Shown: in pieces, positions 8,539 through 21,463 of the stretch
Numbering within the stretch: the stretch's first letter is position 1
How the letters are laid out: each line of letters starts with the position of its first letter
Assembly: GCA_037903355.1 (NCBI GenBank)
Contig: JBAJFE010000026.1
Location: 4,402,001-4,466,000, forward strand
Origin: Trichuris trichiura
Taxonomy: Eukaryota; Nematoda; Enoplea; Trichinellida; Trichuridae
Direction of reading: 5' to 3'
DNA length: 64,000 nucleotides
Notes under the pieces: generated by a model
Seen by the model: the letters and a program-made list of their open reading frames with translations, nothing else
Database searches by the model: none
Told to the model about the DNA's origin: nothing
Translations under genes and position numbers: made by a program

Positions 8539-11500
8539 ATGGTGTACAAACCAGACGTTTCGCTGAAGAGGAAACTTAAAAGAATTCAAAAGCTTCAAAA
8601 AATTCATAAAAGTAGGATATTGTTCGACTAATATCTTGGCTGATTTATTTCTTTGCAATAGCTGTCGATTCAAGCACAGGAAAAAATGGTACGTTAAATA
8701 TACATTTAGAGAAGATGCATGCGAAAGATTCTTTTGCTTAACTTAGTAAAACGGCGAAATTCAGAAGCTCGTTTAAGGGCAGTCACGCGTGTTCGACGAA
8801 ACTGTTTGATTCCTCGAGATGTTTACAAAAGTCCCCTTCTTCAGTAGTGAAAAATTCTTCAAATATTTTAACCAGTTTGTAGAATTTATTGAGCTGTCTT
8901 AAAAGTACGACTAGGTTCTTGTTGTCGGTTGATTGAGTTGCGGTATTACGTTCGTAAGGTAGGATGTTCTTCGTTAGAAAGGATTTGAATAATTATTGTT
9001 CCATCAGAAGCAGTATACAGGTTTTTCTTAGTTACTAGTAATAAGTCATGTTCTGCTCGTCAAGCGGCAACACGTAGGTTGATTAACGAATGCGCACTCT
9101 TTGAAAAATCGTTATACTTAGTCAACTAATAACTACTCGTATATATCTACTGGAGAGAAATACCCTCGTATGGGGAATTCAAAAGTAGTGTTACTCCAAC
9201 GTAGGTCTCTTTTTGCGACGTCAACTTGCAATTGGAAATTCTTCGTGTAATTACATGTGCCGATGCATCACCTCACGTCGTCGTTTTAAATCGGTGAGAG
9301 ACCTAGACGAAGATTTATTAATAAAACAGGTATTTTCATCACTACTTTATACGGTATGTTTTCTTGCCCGTTGATGGGCTCTGGAATTAAACCGAAGCAA
9401 AAGCCCTACCAACGGATGGATGAGCAATTATTAAGGAAAAATACAGAACTGAATACAAAAATTTGATTTTATGTAACTTGCAGTCATTTTGTTCATTAAG
9501 AAGCACCCCGTCTTCAAGATCATAAAACAGGTAGTTGGAAAAATGGACAAAGACTTTTTTCCTCGTAGCTAATTGGTCATGATCGTTTTGACACGAAACC
9601 CTTTACACGCAAGAATGTTGAAAATGTTTAGGTGTAGGTTTTATTATCATTTCGCGGCTTGGTTTGAGGCTACAAATCGTTACTGCATGTTAATCCGATG
9701 CTTTCGATAGCCTTTTGCGGTCCGTATTTTTCGTTGCCTGGTTTACTTATTCATGTTGCAGTGACCGGGGACCCGGAACGTCAGACTTGCTCTACAAGCA
9801 CCCAGCAAGAAATATCAGAAGGTAAGTCATTCCAAAAATTCACGAATCTAGTGTTATCTTTCTGCTGAGTTCATTTTGTAAGTTTCAAAGTGTTCCTGGG
9901 CTTCCATTAAGCATTACGAGTTACTACATTTGCGCACTTCCCTTGTACTCAGATTTGTGAATGCTATGCCTTTGTTTCCTAATAGAGAAAAAATTATTTA
10001 GCAAAATGCGTTTAGCCGCGCCATGTGTTAATGTTGCAGGAAAAGAAAGTTAAATTATTTTATTAATTTTTCTTTTGTCCTGTATCTTACGTACTGGTCA
10101 TGTAGAAAATGTAACACGAAATCTTATGGAATTTAATTTTATGTAACTTGCAGTCGTGTAAATTTTAAGTTGCATTACTATATGAGCTGCAGTTGTTTCG
10201 TTCTTCCGTGTGGGAGTGCGTCGTTTTCAAAGAGCAGAGAATATGCCCTAGTGCTGCTTGATACGTAACGCAATGGATGCTGAGAAGTTTAGGTCGCGAC
10301 TAGACCATCTTTTATGGCTGTGGTAGGCCATCTTTTTTAAGCTTACTTCTAAGACTGCTTTTACGCGTGATTTGTTTACCTTTAATGCCAGTTCATTTGA
10401 TAGATGGGTGCTTGCTTGTCTTAGTTAAAATTGGATGCTAGTCAATGTAAAAGAAATAAAAGACACGAAAGTTGCATGCGCTATCACTAGCAACAACTGG
10501 AATAATCCACCTCATATATAACGTTAGGTGTTCCTATGTGAACACCTTTCATGTCGAGTAATGCATGCATGGTCCCTGAAGCTTTCGTATTCCTGCTTTA
10601 CTCCACTTTCCTATGAAATATTTTTGAGAAATTAGGCTTCTCTTTTACGTGTAACGAGTGCTTATGCTCGAAGAATGCAGAGGGCATTTTTGCTTTCTAG
10701 GTTCGCGATATGTTTCATAGCATTTCGTGCATGTTTTTGCAGTGATTTTTTTTCTGTTTCAGTGGAAGAACTGAGACCAGGAAGTGAGAAGAATTTTCAA
10801 AAAGACACAGAAAGTATGCTAAACGATAAGTCATTGAAATAAGCCACATGCCTATGCCTTTAATCGTTAGGTTGTTTATTCTTGCTTCGACTAGGGTTAT
10901 TCGAAGCAGTGTGATGAAATGTAAACTCATTCTGTACGCGCACTGCTTATTTGGAGTGTGAGATTTTACGAAAGGAACCCTTTAAAACGTTATTCAGACT
11001 GGAGCTATCGAGTGATAAACCTCTATTCGTCGTCAGCGGCTGAATTATCGACGACGAGTGAAGGTTTATCACTCGATAGCTCCAGTCTGAATAACGTTTT
11101 AAAGGGTTCCTTCCGTAAAAAATCTTTTGCGCCATGAAAGCTTATGGTACCGTGAAGAAATGCGTTCGACGCGCTGCTTATTTGTTGCCTCGATAAGTGT
11201 GAGTTCCCTCAACCAAGAATTGACGCGCAAGGTGACTAAGCGGCTGGTTGGTGCAAGCACATGCTACTGAACGTAACACGAAACTGTAGCCTCGTTTTCA
11301 AAATTCGTCTGCTAATAACCACCAGCGATTGAAACTTGTCTCTTCTGGTACTTCAATTTCTTTATTGGCTGCTTACTAGTAACTCGCCTTTACTTATAAA
11401 TAGCCCTTTCACCCGTTTAGTAGTTAATCTTCGTTGAGTGGTCAAAGAATTGAGGATTGCCTAGATAAGGTTGCCTAAAATTACGTCATTTATTCGGAAA

Positions 11501-14500
11501 AAACGGTGAAACTTTTCTTCTACTGAATCAATTCAAATTAGGGCTATCCGAAACTTGTAGCATTTGTTGCTGTTAAGTTGACATCCGTTGCGTGCGGGTT
11601 TGCTTATCACGTTTTTATCTCGTTGTTTTAGTATAGATGCTGTGTCAAGCAGCATCTCTAAAAAGAGTAAAAGGCAGAAATCGCGATCAGCTATGATTCT
11701 CAATAAAGGAGGTAGGCTTTTTCATCGACTATTTTTGCAGTTAAAGAAGACGTGCACTCATTTCTTAGCAGTAACTCGCTTTCATCACATGACAGAGGAC
11801 GGTCAAAGAGGTACTTAATGCGTATGATTTTCGTAAGACTGGTGAATGGCGAGATTTTGTTTTTTTCTGGTTACACAGCATTCCTATGCGCGTTACTTGC
11901 AATTTCTAACAAAACTTTATCTGTTGCTGTAGCTTATTTATTCTTATAAAGCCATCATGTCTAATTAAAACGTTGTCTCTTCGAGATCAGTCAGAACTTG
12001 TTTTCTGATTGAAGCTTCTTGAGTTTCCGATAAGTGGCGTCTTCACGAGAAAGATCACAGTTTTGTCCGTTCATTGAAGTAAAAAGAATCGACAGGACAT
12101 CATTAACCTGCTTTTACCGGAGATGGGACCTCTTGGCCTAAAAAACTTTAAATTTTTGTACTTTTTATTTCATCCTGATTTTCTTCTTGCAAATCATCTT
12201 CAGATTATTAATAGTTCTAGGATAGCTTGTTCGTAATGCTAGAGAGGGAAACTTGCGTTTGTTAGCTCACATGCGTGACCTGTTTTGCATGAATCCGTGC
12301 TAGCTTGTAAATTAAAATAGCACTTTTTCGCAAGCAACCTTAACCTTTTCTTGGCCTGACTAGCTTGCGAAAAAGCACCTGCTTGTCGTAATTAGCAACT
12401 GTATTGAACCATCTCGCCGATCATGTAGCAGTTTTTTCTTCAAAAGCTTAGTCTTACATGGACTAAAAAATGTTCAATCTGCTCTCATCGAGGGCATGTT
12501 CATGTATCATTCCTTCTCTCTTTTGCCGTTTTGTCGCCTGTTAAACATAGGCGTCAACAGAATCAATGGAAAAATGATGACAGCAACTACGCGAACTATA
12601 CTTTCGTCTCATTTTTAATCAAGACGTGTCCTGTAAAACGGCTCGATCGCAGTGCAAGTGCATGATTCAAAACTTTCTGTGGAAAGCGAGCATTCCAGAT
12701 GCCAATTGATGCCACTGATGGAGAAGGTAATAAAGCTATGACAGAACTTTATAAAAGATGGAAAGCGGGAATGATAGTTGGTAACAATGCTGAATCTTAT
12801 AATGACTCATGCAAATAATGTTTGTTTGGATGCTGGTCGACATTCTACTTCTAAGCAACCGCATTGGAAGCGTACACAGTTGGCCATCGCTGTCCGTGAA
12901 TGCGATTGAACGCTGGATGTCCAAGGTAAACAGCACTGTTACCTCAACGGAGACAGCTGCATCTTCGGTGAATAAGGCATCTGCACTGACACTGCTCTTT
13001 ACATGTACTGCTGTGATCCGAATTGATGAATTGTAGGAGAAGGCATTTCAGGTCTTGCGACTCCCGTGCCGGTAAACAAGCAAATAACTTCAGTTCATGA
13101 TGATTTGAACGTCTACGTCATCAGTCTGATTGACTGATTGATTCGATCATGTGATGTAAAGAGCATGGCTTAGCAATGTTAGCTCGCCTAGATAGCAGTG
13201 TTCCTCATTTTTGGGTCAGGCTTGCGCGGCTTGTGGACATGCTGATCATCAATCTGTGGCAAATTTTTCTGTTAAATAAGGCGCATCTACGCAACCTAAA
13301 CCAGAAATAGGGAACATCGTTGCCTTTGCAAAGTAAGCGTGCTAAGTCGTAATTTCCATTTCAGTCGAAAACCCTTGAGTATGAAAGGTTTCAGGCTTAT
13401 AATTTTCATTCAGTCTAGCAACCGTTTAGTATACTTCTGAAATTGAATGGACACGGACTGACACACACGCCAACAGTAACAGTTCAAAAGCAAGTTCTGT
13501 CGATTCCTTTAGTTCGCCCATAGGACGAGGTTTCTTACCATAATTTCCTTTTCGAAGTTCTATAAAAAGAATTTTGGGGAAATCAAATCAAGGCTTCTGT
13601 AGGGACATTCGATGGCTCCTCTTCTGCCAGTCCGACAGTCAAAAGAATTCTCGTCCGCTCAGAAGTCAAAGTCAAATAGCGTGCAAGTCACTTATCTTCT
13701 TTAAAGATATGATTCTCTTCTTTCACTAGACGTACCACTTGACCGTTTTGTTTGCAAAAACTGCAAGTGCTAATAAAATTCTCAAGCAAAAGTTCGCCGG
13801 AGAAACAGAGGGCCAACGAGTCGCAGAGGAGCTTGTTGCTCGCGCAGTAACTCCACTAGTGCTGTCTTAATCAAGATCTTGCTGTACAGTTTAGTTCAGT
13901 TTGCGTATTCGTATCGGAATATGCGTTTTGCTTTTATCTTGGATAGACGTATAATATCGTAAAATGGAAAAACTAATTGCCCTTCGTAGTTTACATTGCT
14001 TCGAGTGAATGCTTGCGATTGATATCTTATTTCTGTTGCAGCGACGGAACGTGACGAAGCAGGCAATGAAAAGGATGTTTCTACAGATGGTCGGAAAAGA
14101 ATGTTAGAAGGCAAGTCGTTCAAAACCTTATTACCTAAAGCATTTGTCAGACTTCTAGTTCAGTTCTGTTTGGTTTTAATTCAAGCAGGGTCTAAAAGTT
14201 ACAATCACAAGTTAGTCATGTACTGCATTAGGATTAGGAATTTCCAGAGGTAGTGATACAATATCTACGTGATAGTTCGAGCTGAAATCAATGAGGCAGG
14301 CAGTGGTACAGACTTTTAGCACGTATCTGTATGTCAGGGGCACCGTTTGTATCCAAAAATTTTCGTTTATGTCTTCGTTGAGCTCTCACCCAGAGATACG
14401 GGGCAAGCTATATTTTATTTTATTTTACTATGCATGCCCGTCATCTACGAAACTAGCAATTTTCTAGGGTACAAAGGGTTTTTAATGATCTAAGCTTAGC

Positions 14501-17500
14501 AATTCTTAGTTGGATAAATGCCTAGTAGGTAGGGCTGTGTTTGCAGGGAAAAACTTACGAGCACGCTGAAGTCGTTGTTGTTTTACAGATGTGAAATTAA
14601 AAGAACTGTCGTCTAAGAAAAGCAAGAAATTACAACCGACTTTAATGACGCAAGAAGAACAAGGTTAGCGTTGTTATACTTTATTTTAATTCAAAAGCTC
14701 TTATGGTTTGTCCCAGGTACTGCTCCTGAAGAAGATGCGATAGAACATGCCATGGAAGGTACTTACTCCCGTTTATTTTCGCGTAGCATTTTCTTGGGGA
14801 GTACGGGTCCTGCCCATTAAACAATGAGTTGCATCCGTTAAAAGTTCCATTTTCAACGAGGATATAAGTCGTGAATGTTAATAGCATGTTTGTGACCGTC
14901 TTTTTCTTTGATATAGGTTGTTTCCGCTGGTTAATGTTAATACAGTCCCATTCGTCTAATTTTCCAATGCTCTTTGGCCTTGCTTTTGTGGGGGAGGTGG
15001 GATCGTTAGCGGAGTTGGTTGATTAAGCAGAGCTCGTTGTGAAGTTCGGATGACCACTGTATTTTCCTTCTATAAATGGTTTAAGGATTCGTTTTTAAAA
15101 TTCTGTAAGTGAAAGTAGAATAATATGAACGAAATAGTTTCGCTTCACTGAGTTCCTTTTAGCCGTACCTTTACTGAACAGGAGAATGCATCTCAAACAT
15201 GCTTCTGCTATTGGAGATATGCACTCTCATTTTGGGTCGCTATTGTGTATAGTAACAGACGGTCTAATTCCCGTTAGGTTGTAACAAAAGATATGCAGCA
15301 TATCTTTTCTTACACACTAACAGGGACTAAACCGTTCGTTACTGTTATAGATCTGCTGTAGCTAATAGTATAGTATTAAAACCAACTTGAATTGACGTAT
15401 ATGCTTTAGTGTGAGAAAACTTATTTGTCGAATATTCGATACCCTGGCCAATGTTTAATGTTTGTGCATTCGTATTTAGAAGAAAAATGTGCAAGCTATG
15501 CTGGATCTTCAGAAGCAGAAACGCAGGAGGAAGGTACCGATACGTGTAGGCTGGCTAGTGACAATCTTTCTACATCAGAAACTGCAATATTAGGTCAGTA
15601 GTTAATATTAGGACTCGTGTCGTTAAGGAGTCGTTTTTTACTGGTTGTAGAAACCCCTCCTGCTCAGTTAAGCATAATGAGCGATCAGTCATTTGATTCC
15701 CTCCATGACTGCGTATCGGAAGCTACACTGAAGGCAGTCAAGTTGATGGGATTCACGAAGATGACAGAAGTGCAAGCCAAGTGCATATCCCCTCTCCTTG
15801 ACGGGCGGTATGCGTGCCGAAAATCTCTCCTTTTTACGCAATTATGCTTGCTATTGCAGTGATCTAATGGGTGCGGCGAAGACAGGAAGTGGAAAAACTT
15901 TAGCATTTCTTATACCTGCTGTAGAATTACTGTATAAGCTGAAGTTCCTGCAGCGTAATGGAACGGGCTGTATAATCATTAGTCCGACGAGGGAATTAAG
16001 CATGCAAACCTACGGCGTCTTGAACGAACTGCTGTCCTATCATTCATTCAGTCATGGACTGGTAATAGGTGGGGCAAACAGAAATACGGAAGCGCAGAAG
16101 CTTGTCAAAGGAGTGTGCATCCTTGTGGCTACTCCTGGGCGATTATTAGACCATTTGCAGGTATACCGCTAACGTAAAATGCTTTGTGCACTATCCGTTC
16201 AGTTACAGAATACGAAGGGTTTTGTGTACAAAAATTTGCAGTGCCTCATAATCGATGAAGCTGATCGAATACTGGATATTGGGTTTGAACTTGACATGCA
16301 GAGGATCATCCGCCTGTTGCCAAGTATGCTTTTAAAGTTTTACTGTTTCGCAGCGAGTGCCTATGGGGCTTCATTTTTTCCTAGAGCAAAGGCAAACAGT
16401 ATTGTTTTCGGCTACGCAAACAAAGAAAATTGAAGACTTGGCGAAGTTAGCGCTGAAAAAGGAGCCATACTTTGTGAGCATAAGTGAAGATGCCAGTCAG
16501 GCAACAGTGGAAGGATTGAGTCAAGTAATGTTCCAGAGCTGCATCGAATTTTTTACATCGTTTCTGCTGTTCAGGGCTACATTGTTTGTCCTGTAGAAAA
16601 GCGCTTTCATCTTCTATATACTTTCCTAAGAAAAAACGTAAAAAAGAAAGTGATGGTATTTCTGTCTTCGTGCGCGTCGGTGAAGTACCATAATGAACTG
16701 TTCAACTACATCAACATTCCTACGGTGTGCATACACGTATGTCTGTTTGTCCTTTTGTTAACTGTGACCAAATGTTGTCCCCTGTTAAGGGAAAGCAAAA
16801 GCAACAGAAACGGACAACCACTTTTTTCACCTTTTGCAATGCTGAACATGGAATTTTGCTTTGCACGGACGTAGCTTCCCGAGGCTTAGACATTCCTCGA
16901 GTCGATTGGATCGTCCAGTTCGATCCACCTGATGATCCCAAAGACTATATACATCGCGTTGGAAGAACGGCGCGTGGGGAAGGAGGACGTGGCAACGCTC
17001 TTCTTATACTTCAGCCAACAGAACTAAAGTTCTTGTTTTACTTAAAGCAGGCTAAAGTTCCAGTGGTGGAATACGACCTTTCCTGGGGAAAAGTAGCTGA
17101 TATTCAGGAGAACGTAAGTTCTATTAATATGATGATATCGCGCTCGTTAAACCGTGTGCGTTTTAAGCTAGAGCGTCTTATATCTCAAAATTTTTACTTG
17201 CATCGGTCAGCAAAGGAAGCATTTAAAGGCTACGTTCGTGCTTACGACTCCCATTATTTGAAGCATATTTTCGACGTGCAGAAATTGGATATCGCTGCTG
17301 TTGCAAAGTCCTTCGGTTTCCAAACTCCGCCTTATGTGGACATCGGTGAATTTTTCGTTCTCGTATTTTGTCTTTGGCTGGTTTTTCTCATTTTCGTGCT
17401 GTTTTTTAGGGGTTGGAAGTGCAAAAGCTCGTAACAGTCGCCGCGAAAGTGATTATCGTCCGGGATGTGTCAACGAGAAGAAAAAAAGAAAAGCAACTAT

Positions 17501-17522
17501 TTTTAAGCAAATATCACGGTAG
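8539..17522 (+). CDS. DDX18: ATP-dependent DEAD-box RNA helicase, DDX18/Has1 type
   Basis: DDX18/Has1 is a nucleolar helicase needed for pre-ribosome assembly. Well-supported exons with matching phases: 8539-8611, 8662-8688, 9762-9821, 10763-10813, 11637-11711, then 14042-14110, 14589-14663, 14717-14758, 15480-15593, 15651-15807, 15860-16160, 16209-16323, 16385-16524, 16576-16736, 16790-17113, 17168-17345, 17410-17522. Motifs in order: [64 protein letters not shown]. The conserved Has1 tail (YIHR...[21 protein letters not shown]) and a basic end (KQISR) follow. The start [15 protein letters not shown] is a basic nucleolar-type head. The N-terminal exons are tiny, almost all phase 1, and encode charged low-complexity sequence. 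Exons between 11741 and 14042 are unresolved: 11741-11770/11810 and 12699-12726 are candidates whose phases do not join. One intron (after 14110) uses a GC donor. Confidence 0.9.
9395..9460 (+). repeat. Dispersed repeat, copy A
   Basis: A block around CCTACCAACGGATGGATGAG followed by ATTATTAAGGAAAA recurs nearly unchanged at 53638-53690 (+) and inverted at about 46487-46540. The 53.6-kb copy is attached to a hammerhead, so this is probably a terminus or preferred flank of one Penelope-like subfamily. It lies in a DDX18 intron. Confidence 0.5.
10952..11168. repeat. Foldback element with diverged hammerhead-like arms (DDX18 intron)
   Basis: The inverted arms match perfectly for about 48 bp (10974-11021 against 11063-11111), and more loosely to about 72 bp. 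Nearly the same 15-17 bases (ACGCG..CTGCTTATTT) stand on both sides (10936-10951 and 11169-11183), like a target duplication. In the minus-strand left arm, CCG-CTGACGA is followed by a pairing segment and then GATAGCTC-CAG. That is hammerhead order, but with GAUA where GAAA is required. It looks like a drifted relative of the palindromic Penelope-derived elements. Confidence 0.55.
15251..15343. repeat. Short foldback (MITE-like) element in DDX18 intron
   Basis: Arms of about 45 bp, AGTAACAGACGGTCTAATTC... against its inverted partner ending at 15343, with an almost loop-free centre at AGATATGCAGCATATCT. Flanking TA dinucleotides are present, but no longer duplication is seen. The superfamily is not assigned. 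Confidence 0.5.
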
Positions 17523-18205
17523 TAATTTACTGTAGAGATTTAGCTAGTTTGTCACTTCAAGTAAAATCAAAAAAAGGTATGCGTCTTTTTAACGGAATTA
17601 GAGGTACCAATAAGCATGTTGATAGCAATGCGAAATAGATCTGCCGTTATGAAAACTATGGCGAGTAGCGTGTGTAAGGGTATTAGTATTTTGTTTCGAA
17701 AACAAAGCTCACGGAAGAAATGTCGAACTTGAGCGCTAAAACAGACTGCATGTCATCAGACGTAGTACCATTAAACGTTCGAAAAACGTTTGTCTTGCTT
17801 TCATAAGTGCACTGTCTAACATTGTTGACTTTGCAGAGAAGATTAATGGAAGTTTCAGTATTGCTACCTAATTGCCATGGTGAAAGAAAAACGTAAAGCA
17901 AATGATATTTCGTTGAGGTATAGACAAATTATCCAAATACATTAATTCTCTGGACCTGAGGTAAGAAGATTCGTCACAAGCAATTCGAAAGTGAAAAGCT
18001 GAATTTTACTCATGCAAATGAACGCTTGGGTTTTCGAACCATCAGACTGACGAAATACCACCATGTCAAAGCGTGATGGAGGTGCAGTGAATCCATGACG
18101 ATGATGAGTTTGTGGAATTGAAATTTTACAAGTCAATGCTCGTGTTGCGCTGCATCCAGCCATTTTTGAGCATTTCAAGCAAGGTAGCATTGTTCATATT
18201 GCTAA
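17523..18205. other. 3' flank of DDX18; no further gene
   Basis: AT-rich sequence directly after the helicase stop codon. Short minus-strand frames here show no family signature. Confidence 0.35.
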
Positions 18206-18208
18206 TCT

Positions 18209-19300
18209 TCAGTTTTTTCCAGTTCGTTTTTTCCGTAGCATATAAACGTTCATTTCATGTTCAGTTATGAGCTCCTGCTGCTCCAGGCCTTTTAGGAACT
18301 TACCTGATAATGCAAGCAGCGTATTGATGCAGATTCTTTCTGCTACGTTTCTCCTATTTTGGTCAGCACTTTTATCTCCGCGCTCTTGTTTCACCTTTAG
18401 TAGAACCATCTACTCTGTTTCCGAGTTGCGACAATGACGAACAGTAGTTGTAGTATCGTCTACACTTATCCATTCTTCAACTGCCCTTTCATCATCCCCG
18501 ATTCAAGTTTTTTGGCGGCAGAATTAGTCAAGTGTTCTGCAAAGAAAAGCACCGCATGCGCAGTTTGATTTTCCTTTGCAGCTCTAAGTGTTCAGTGGTC
18601 ATCAGCACTGCTTTCACCTGATAAACTTTAGAGATGCCTACTGTTTGTGGCAACTATTTTTTAGTATTCATGCTTTTATGGATGTCCGAGCATTAACAAT
18701 GCAATCAAATTTCATCCCTCATGCTAAACTCTTTCAGAGACGCATGTATTGGTCTACCTAAGCTAACTGCAGTTGGACGTACATCATAGAGATGCCCTGA
18801 TAAGAAATTGCTCCGCTTTCGCTATCACTGCAATACTAAGCCTGCAACCACGCAACAAGACTTCCGAAAGTCTTTCAGATTGCTGTGGCGTAATACCAGT
18901 TGCTGTCCAGCCTGTTATGGTCAACTACCGGAAGACGTACCACACTGTTTAAGGCTCTGGGTGTAAGCTTCTGCCTATGATCATCAACGTGCATTTGTAA
19001 GTTCCAGCAGCACTAGAACAACATGGAATGGTGCCACGATATTTCAGTGCACCGTGACCTGCGGAAAAATCCGCGTCCTGAGGCATTAGTCCTTTTGGAA
19101 TATTTTTTCCAAAACAAAGCAGTCTCGTGACCGTTGTAAGCTTGCTCAGGAGTTAATTTTTCCGCAGAAACCACCTTTGCGGACTGCGCAGTAAAGACAG
19201 CAGCTGCATGTGTACCTACTGAACCTTTTTGCCAACCAGCATGGAAGCTTAATCTATACTTTTGCTTGAAACGATAAAGCAAGCGAGCAAAATAATCGCT
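18209..19300 (-). pseudogene. Tigger/pogo-like transposase pseudogene
   Basis: On the minus strand from 19290: AVFTAQSAKVV, then SAEKLTPEQAYNGHETALFWKK, a decayed form of the Tigger YNADETGLFWK block that holds the first catalytic Asp. After a frameshift come SSAAGTYKCTLMIIGRS (Tigger: NATGTHKLPLLVIGKS) and LPVVDHNRL. Further left, beyond stops, lies the C-terminal signature VEEWISVDD and KFLKGLEQQELITEHEMN. At the first block the family's NADET reads NGHET here, so the catalytic Asp is lost. Frameshifts and stops throughout show it is dead. It lies next to a second, oppositely oriented Tigger remnant. Confidence 0.72.
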
Positions 19301-19699
19301 TCAGCAGTGTGGTTCAAATTCTTCATGAAAAAGCTTGTGTTACTGTGTCACCATATGGCCAGACATCTGTACACCTTCACTTATGCGAAGCACAAACGAC
19401 GTTATCAGAGCTTTTTCCAGCTCTGAACTTCTTGCATCTCCCATTGTCTTTCTCCTTTTCATCTTTTTCCTTGATGTATTGTGAGCAAAGGAAAGAAGCA
19501 ATTTTTTCTTGTGCTTCTTTAGGTCGTCCAGCGTTGAAGAGCCGATGTTGTATATAGATAATTCTGATGTAATTCATGTTTACGTAGCAGGTTTTCGCTC
19601 AAGGCAATTTTGCCAGCTGGAAAGCAAGAGCAAAAGGTAACACCTTGTCTTTTTCATTTGACGAGAGCGTTTTGTCTTCACGTGGGGTTTTCAGTCACG

Positions 19700-20427
19700 C
19701 ACAGGCGAAGCGGTGATTCTACTGTGATAAGAACGTTTATGATTCATTATCAGGAGCCATAACCTGAGAACAGGCGTTAATAACATTATAGAAGCTCGGA
19801 ATGACGTATCGAAACACTACTAGTAACGTGTTTGGTGTAGACTTATCCCAGGTTTGATCCGCTACTCTATAGACTTTGAGCTTTCTGCTCAAGTATGAGA
19901 GATTACTAAAAAACGGGTTCCAGTGGCAAACAGGCTTACCTTTGAAAAAGCGGGGTATAAGGACACTGAAGAAGTTTTGAATTGTCAACCGGATGACTTG
20001 ACCGCCAAGGAGCTGCGGGAGCCTTTCGTTTCACGGAAGAATAAGCAGATGAATCGAAAAGCTTCGCTGCGACGGCTAATAACTGCTGAACTATCAGATG
20101 TGCTTGGATCTGTTGCGCAACGGTTACAGTGGTTCGAGGACAGTGATTGTTATGTAGAACGCAGGAAGATACCCAAAAGAGACGCCTGAGCTAGCTTGGG
20201 GCAATTTAAGCAACTTCTGTACGAAAGAAAAGCATGTACAAAACAGAAGAGGCTCATTACTGTGCTGAAGAAACTTTGCAAGTACGACGAAGCGCTAGCT
20301 TCCGTGCCTAATAAGACTTCAGTTTACCCACGGCTAAGGATACTGAGAGAAGAATGCAAGTCCAATGGGCCTGCTTTTTTTGGTATCAGGTCATTTGTTT
20401 TGGAACTTAGAAGGCCTCTTTCCATAA
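19700..20427 (+). pseudogene. Tigger1-like transposase, C-terminal remnant, interrupted by a Penelope-derived insertion
   Basis: Plus-strand segments resemble the C-terminal half of TIGD1-type transposases: NIIEARNDVSKHY (family: SWDDVTKE), then EVLNCQPDDLTAKELRE (HSEELTNEDLIEL), then RLQWFEDSDCYVERRKI and FKQLLYERKACTKQKR (family: EAQDPNAERF..., YKEIYEEKKKATVQ). There is one stop after PKRDA at 20189, and the DDE core is missing. At 20427 the sequence is cut by the 1.13-kb insertion described next, with duplication of the target GCCTCTTTCCATAA. Confidence 0.6.
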
Positions 20428-20479
20428 TGAAGAAGTTTATTACGGATAATTCCCGTTTGTTATGTATATAGAAGGACTC

Positions 20480-20517
20480 TGGAGCTTTCGGGTCATTCGA
20501 GACCCGTCATCAGCGGT
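20480..20517 (-). ncRNA. Hammerhead ribozyme motif, copy 3
   Basis: Minus strand: CCG, CTGATGA, stem II CGGGTC/GACCCG, GAAAGCTC, then CAG. The core is intact. Stem I has one mismatch compared with its partner in the other arm. Confidence 0.85.
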
Positions 20518-21423
20518 CTTAAGTTGTTGATATGATTCGTGGCAGCGAGTGCCCTAACGTTTCTGAGGATTTTAAAGCGGGCATTTTTAAAGTTTTTCGT
20601 TGGTAGGTTTTTGTATCTGAGTCTGTCAGCGCACTTCTTTTTCTTGTTCCGTATAGCTTGTAGATTGTGTCTTTGTTGGGTTGTTTCGGACATTTTTTGT
20701 TGTTGGTTCAGTGTTTTTTCATTTTGCATTCATTTTTCTTTCTTTCTTTCTTCTTTTTTCTTTTTCTTTCTTTGTTCCATATATATTGCAATTCTATCCA
20801 TTTCTATATGTTCTAATTAGTTGTTTTTTCTTCTTTCCGGGCTATTGTATTTCATCTGGTGAGAGAGCAACAATTATACCGCGTCACAATATTTGTCCAA
20901 ATCCCACTTATGTCCACTCCTTGATCGCGGTTGTAAGTCGTACTGTGTCTAATGTATAGTGCTTCTTTAATTCTTCTTAATCGTAGATTTTTTTCGTAAC
21001 ATATTCCGTTTCTGCGATCAAGGAGTGGACATAAGTGGGATTTGGACAAATATTGTGACGCGGTATAATTGTTGCTCTCTCACCAGTTGAAATACAATAG
21101 CCCGGAAAGAAGAAAAAACAACTAATTAGAACAAATAGAAATAGATAGAATTGCAATATATATGGAACAAAGAAAGGAAAAGAAAAAGAAGAAAGAAAGA
21201 AAGAAAAATGAATGCAAAATGAAAAAACACTGAACCAACAACAAAAAATGTTCGAAACAACCCAACAAAGACACAATCTATAAGCTATACGGAACAAGAA
21301 AAAGAAGTGCGCTGACAGACTCAGATACAAAAACCTACCAACGAGAAACTTTAAAAATGCCCGCTTTAAAATCCTCAGAAACGTTAGGGCACTCGCTGTC
21401 ACGAATCATATCAACAACTTAAG

Positions 21424-21463
21424 ACCGCTGATGACGGGTCTCGAATGACCCGAAAGCTCCGGT
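21424..21463 (+). ncRNA. Hammerhead ribozyme motif, copy 4
   Basis: Plus strand: ACCG, CTGATGA, CGGGTC/GACCCG, GAAAGCTC, CGGT. The core is the textbook CUGAUGA...GAAA with a 4-bp stem I. It is the inverted partner of copy 3. Confidence 0.9.

Noticed and set aside
12310..12376. Small hairpin GCACTTTTTCGCAAGC...GCTTGCGAAAAAGC as a possible RNA gene
   Set aside because: No tRNA or known RNA features; a short inverted repeat in an intron is not enough to call a gene.
20539..20959. Hydrophobic Phe/Ser-rich frames that look like membrane proteins
   Set aside because: They are antisense or pyrimidine-rich readings of the Penelope-derived arms, mirrored at 20977-21402.
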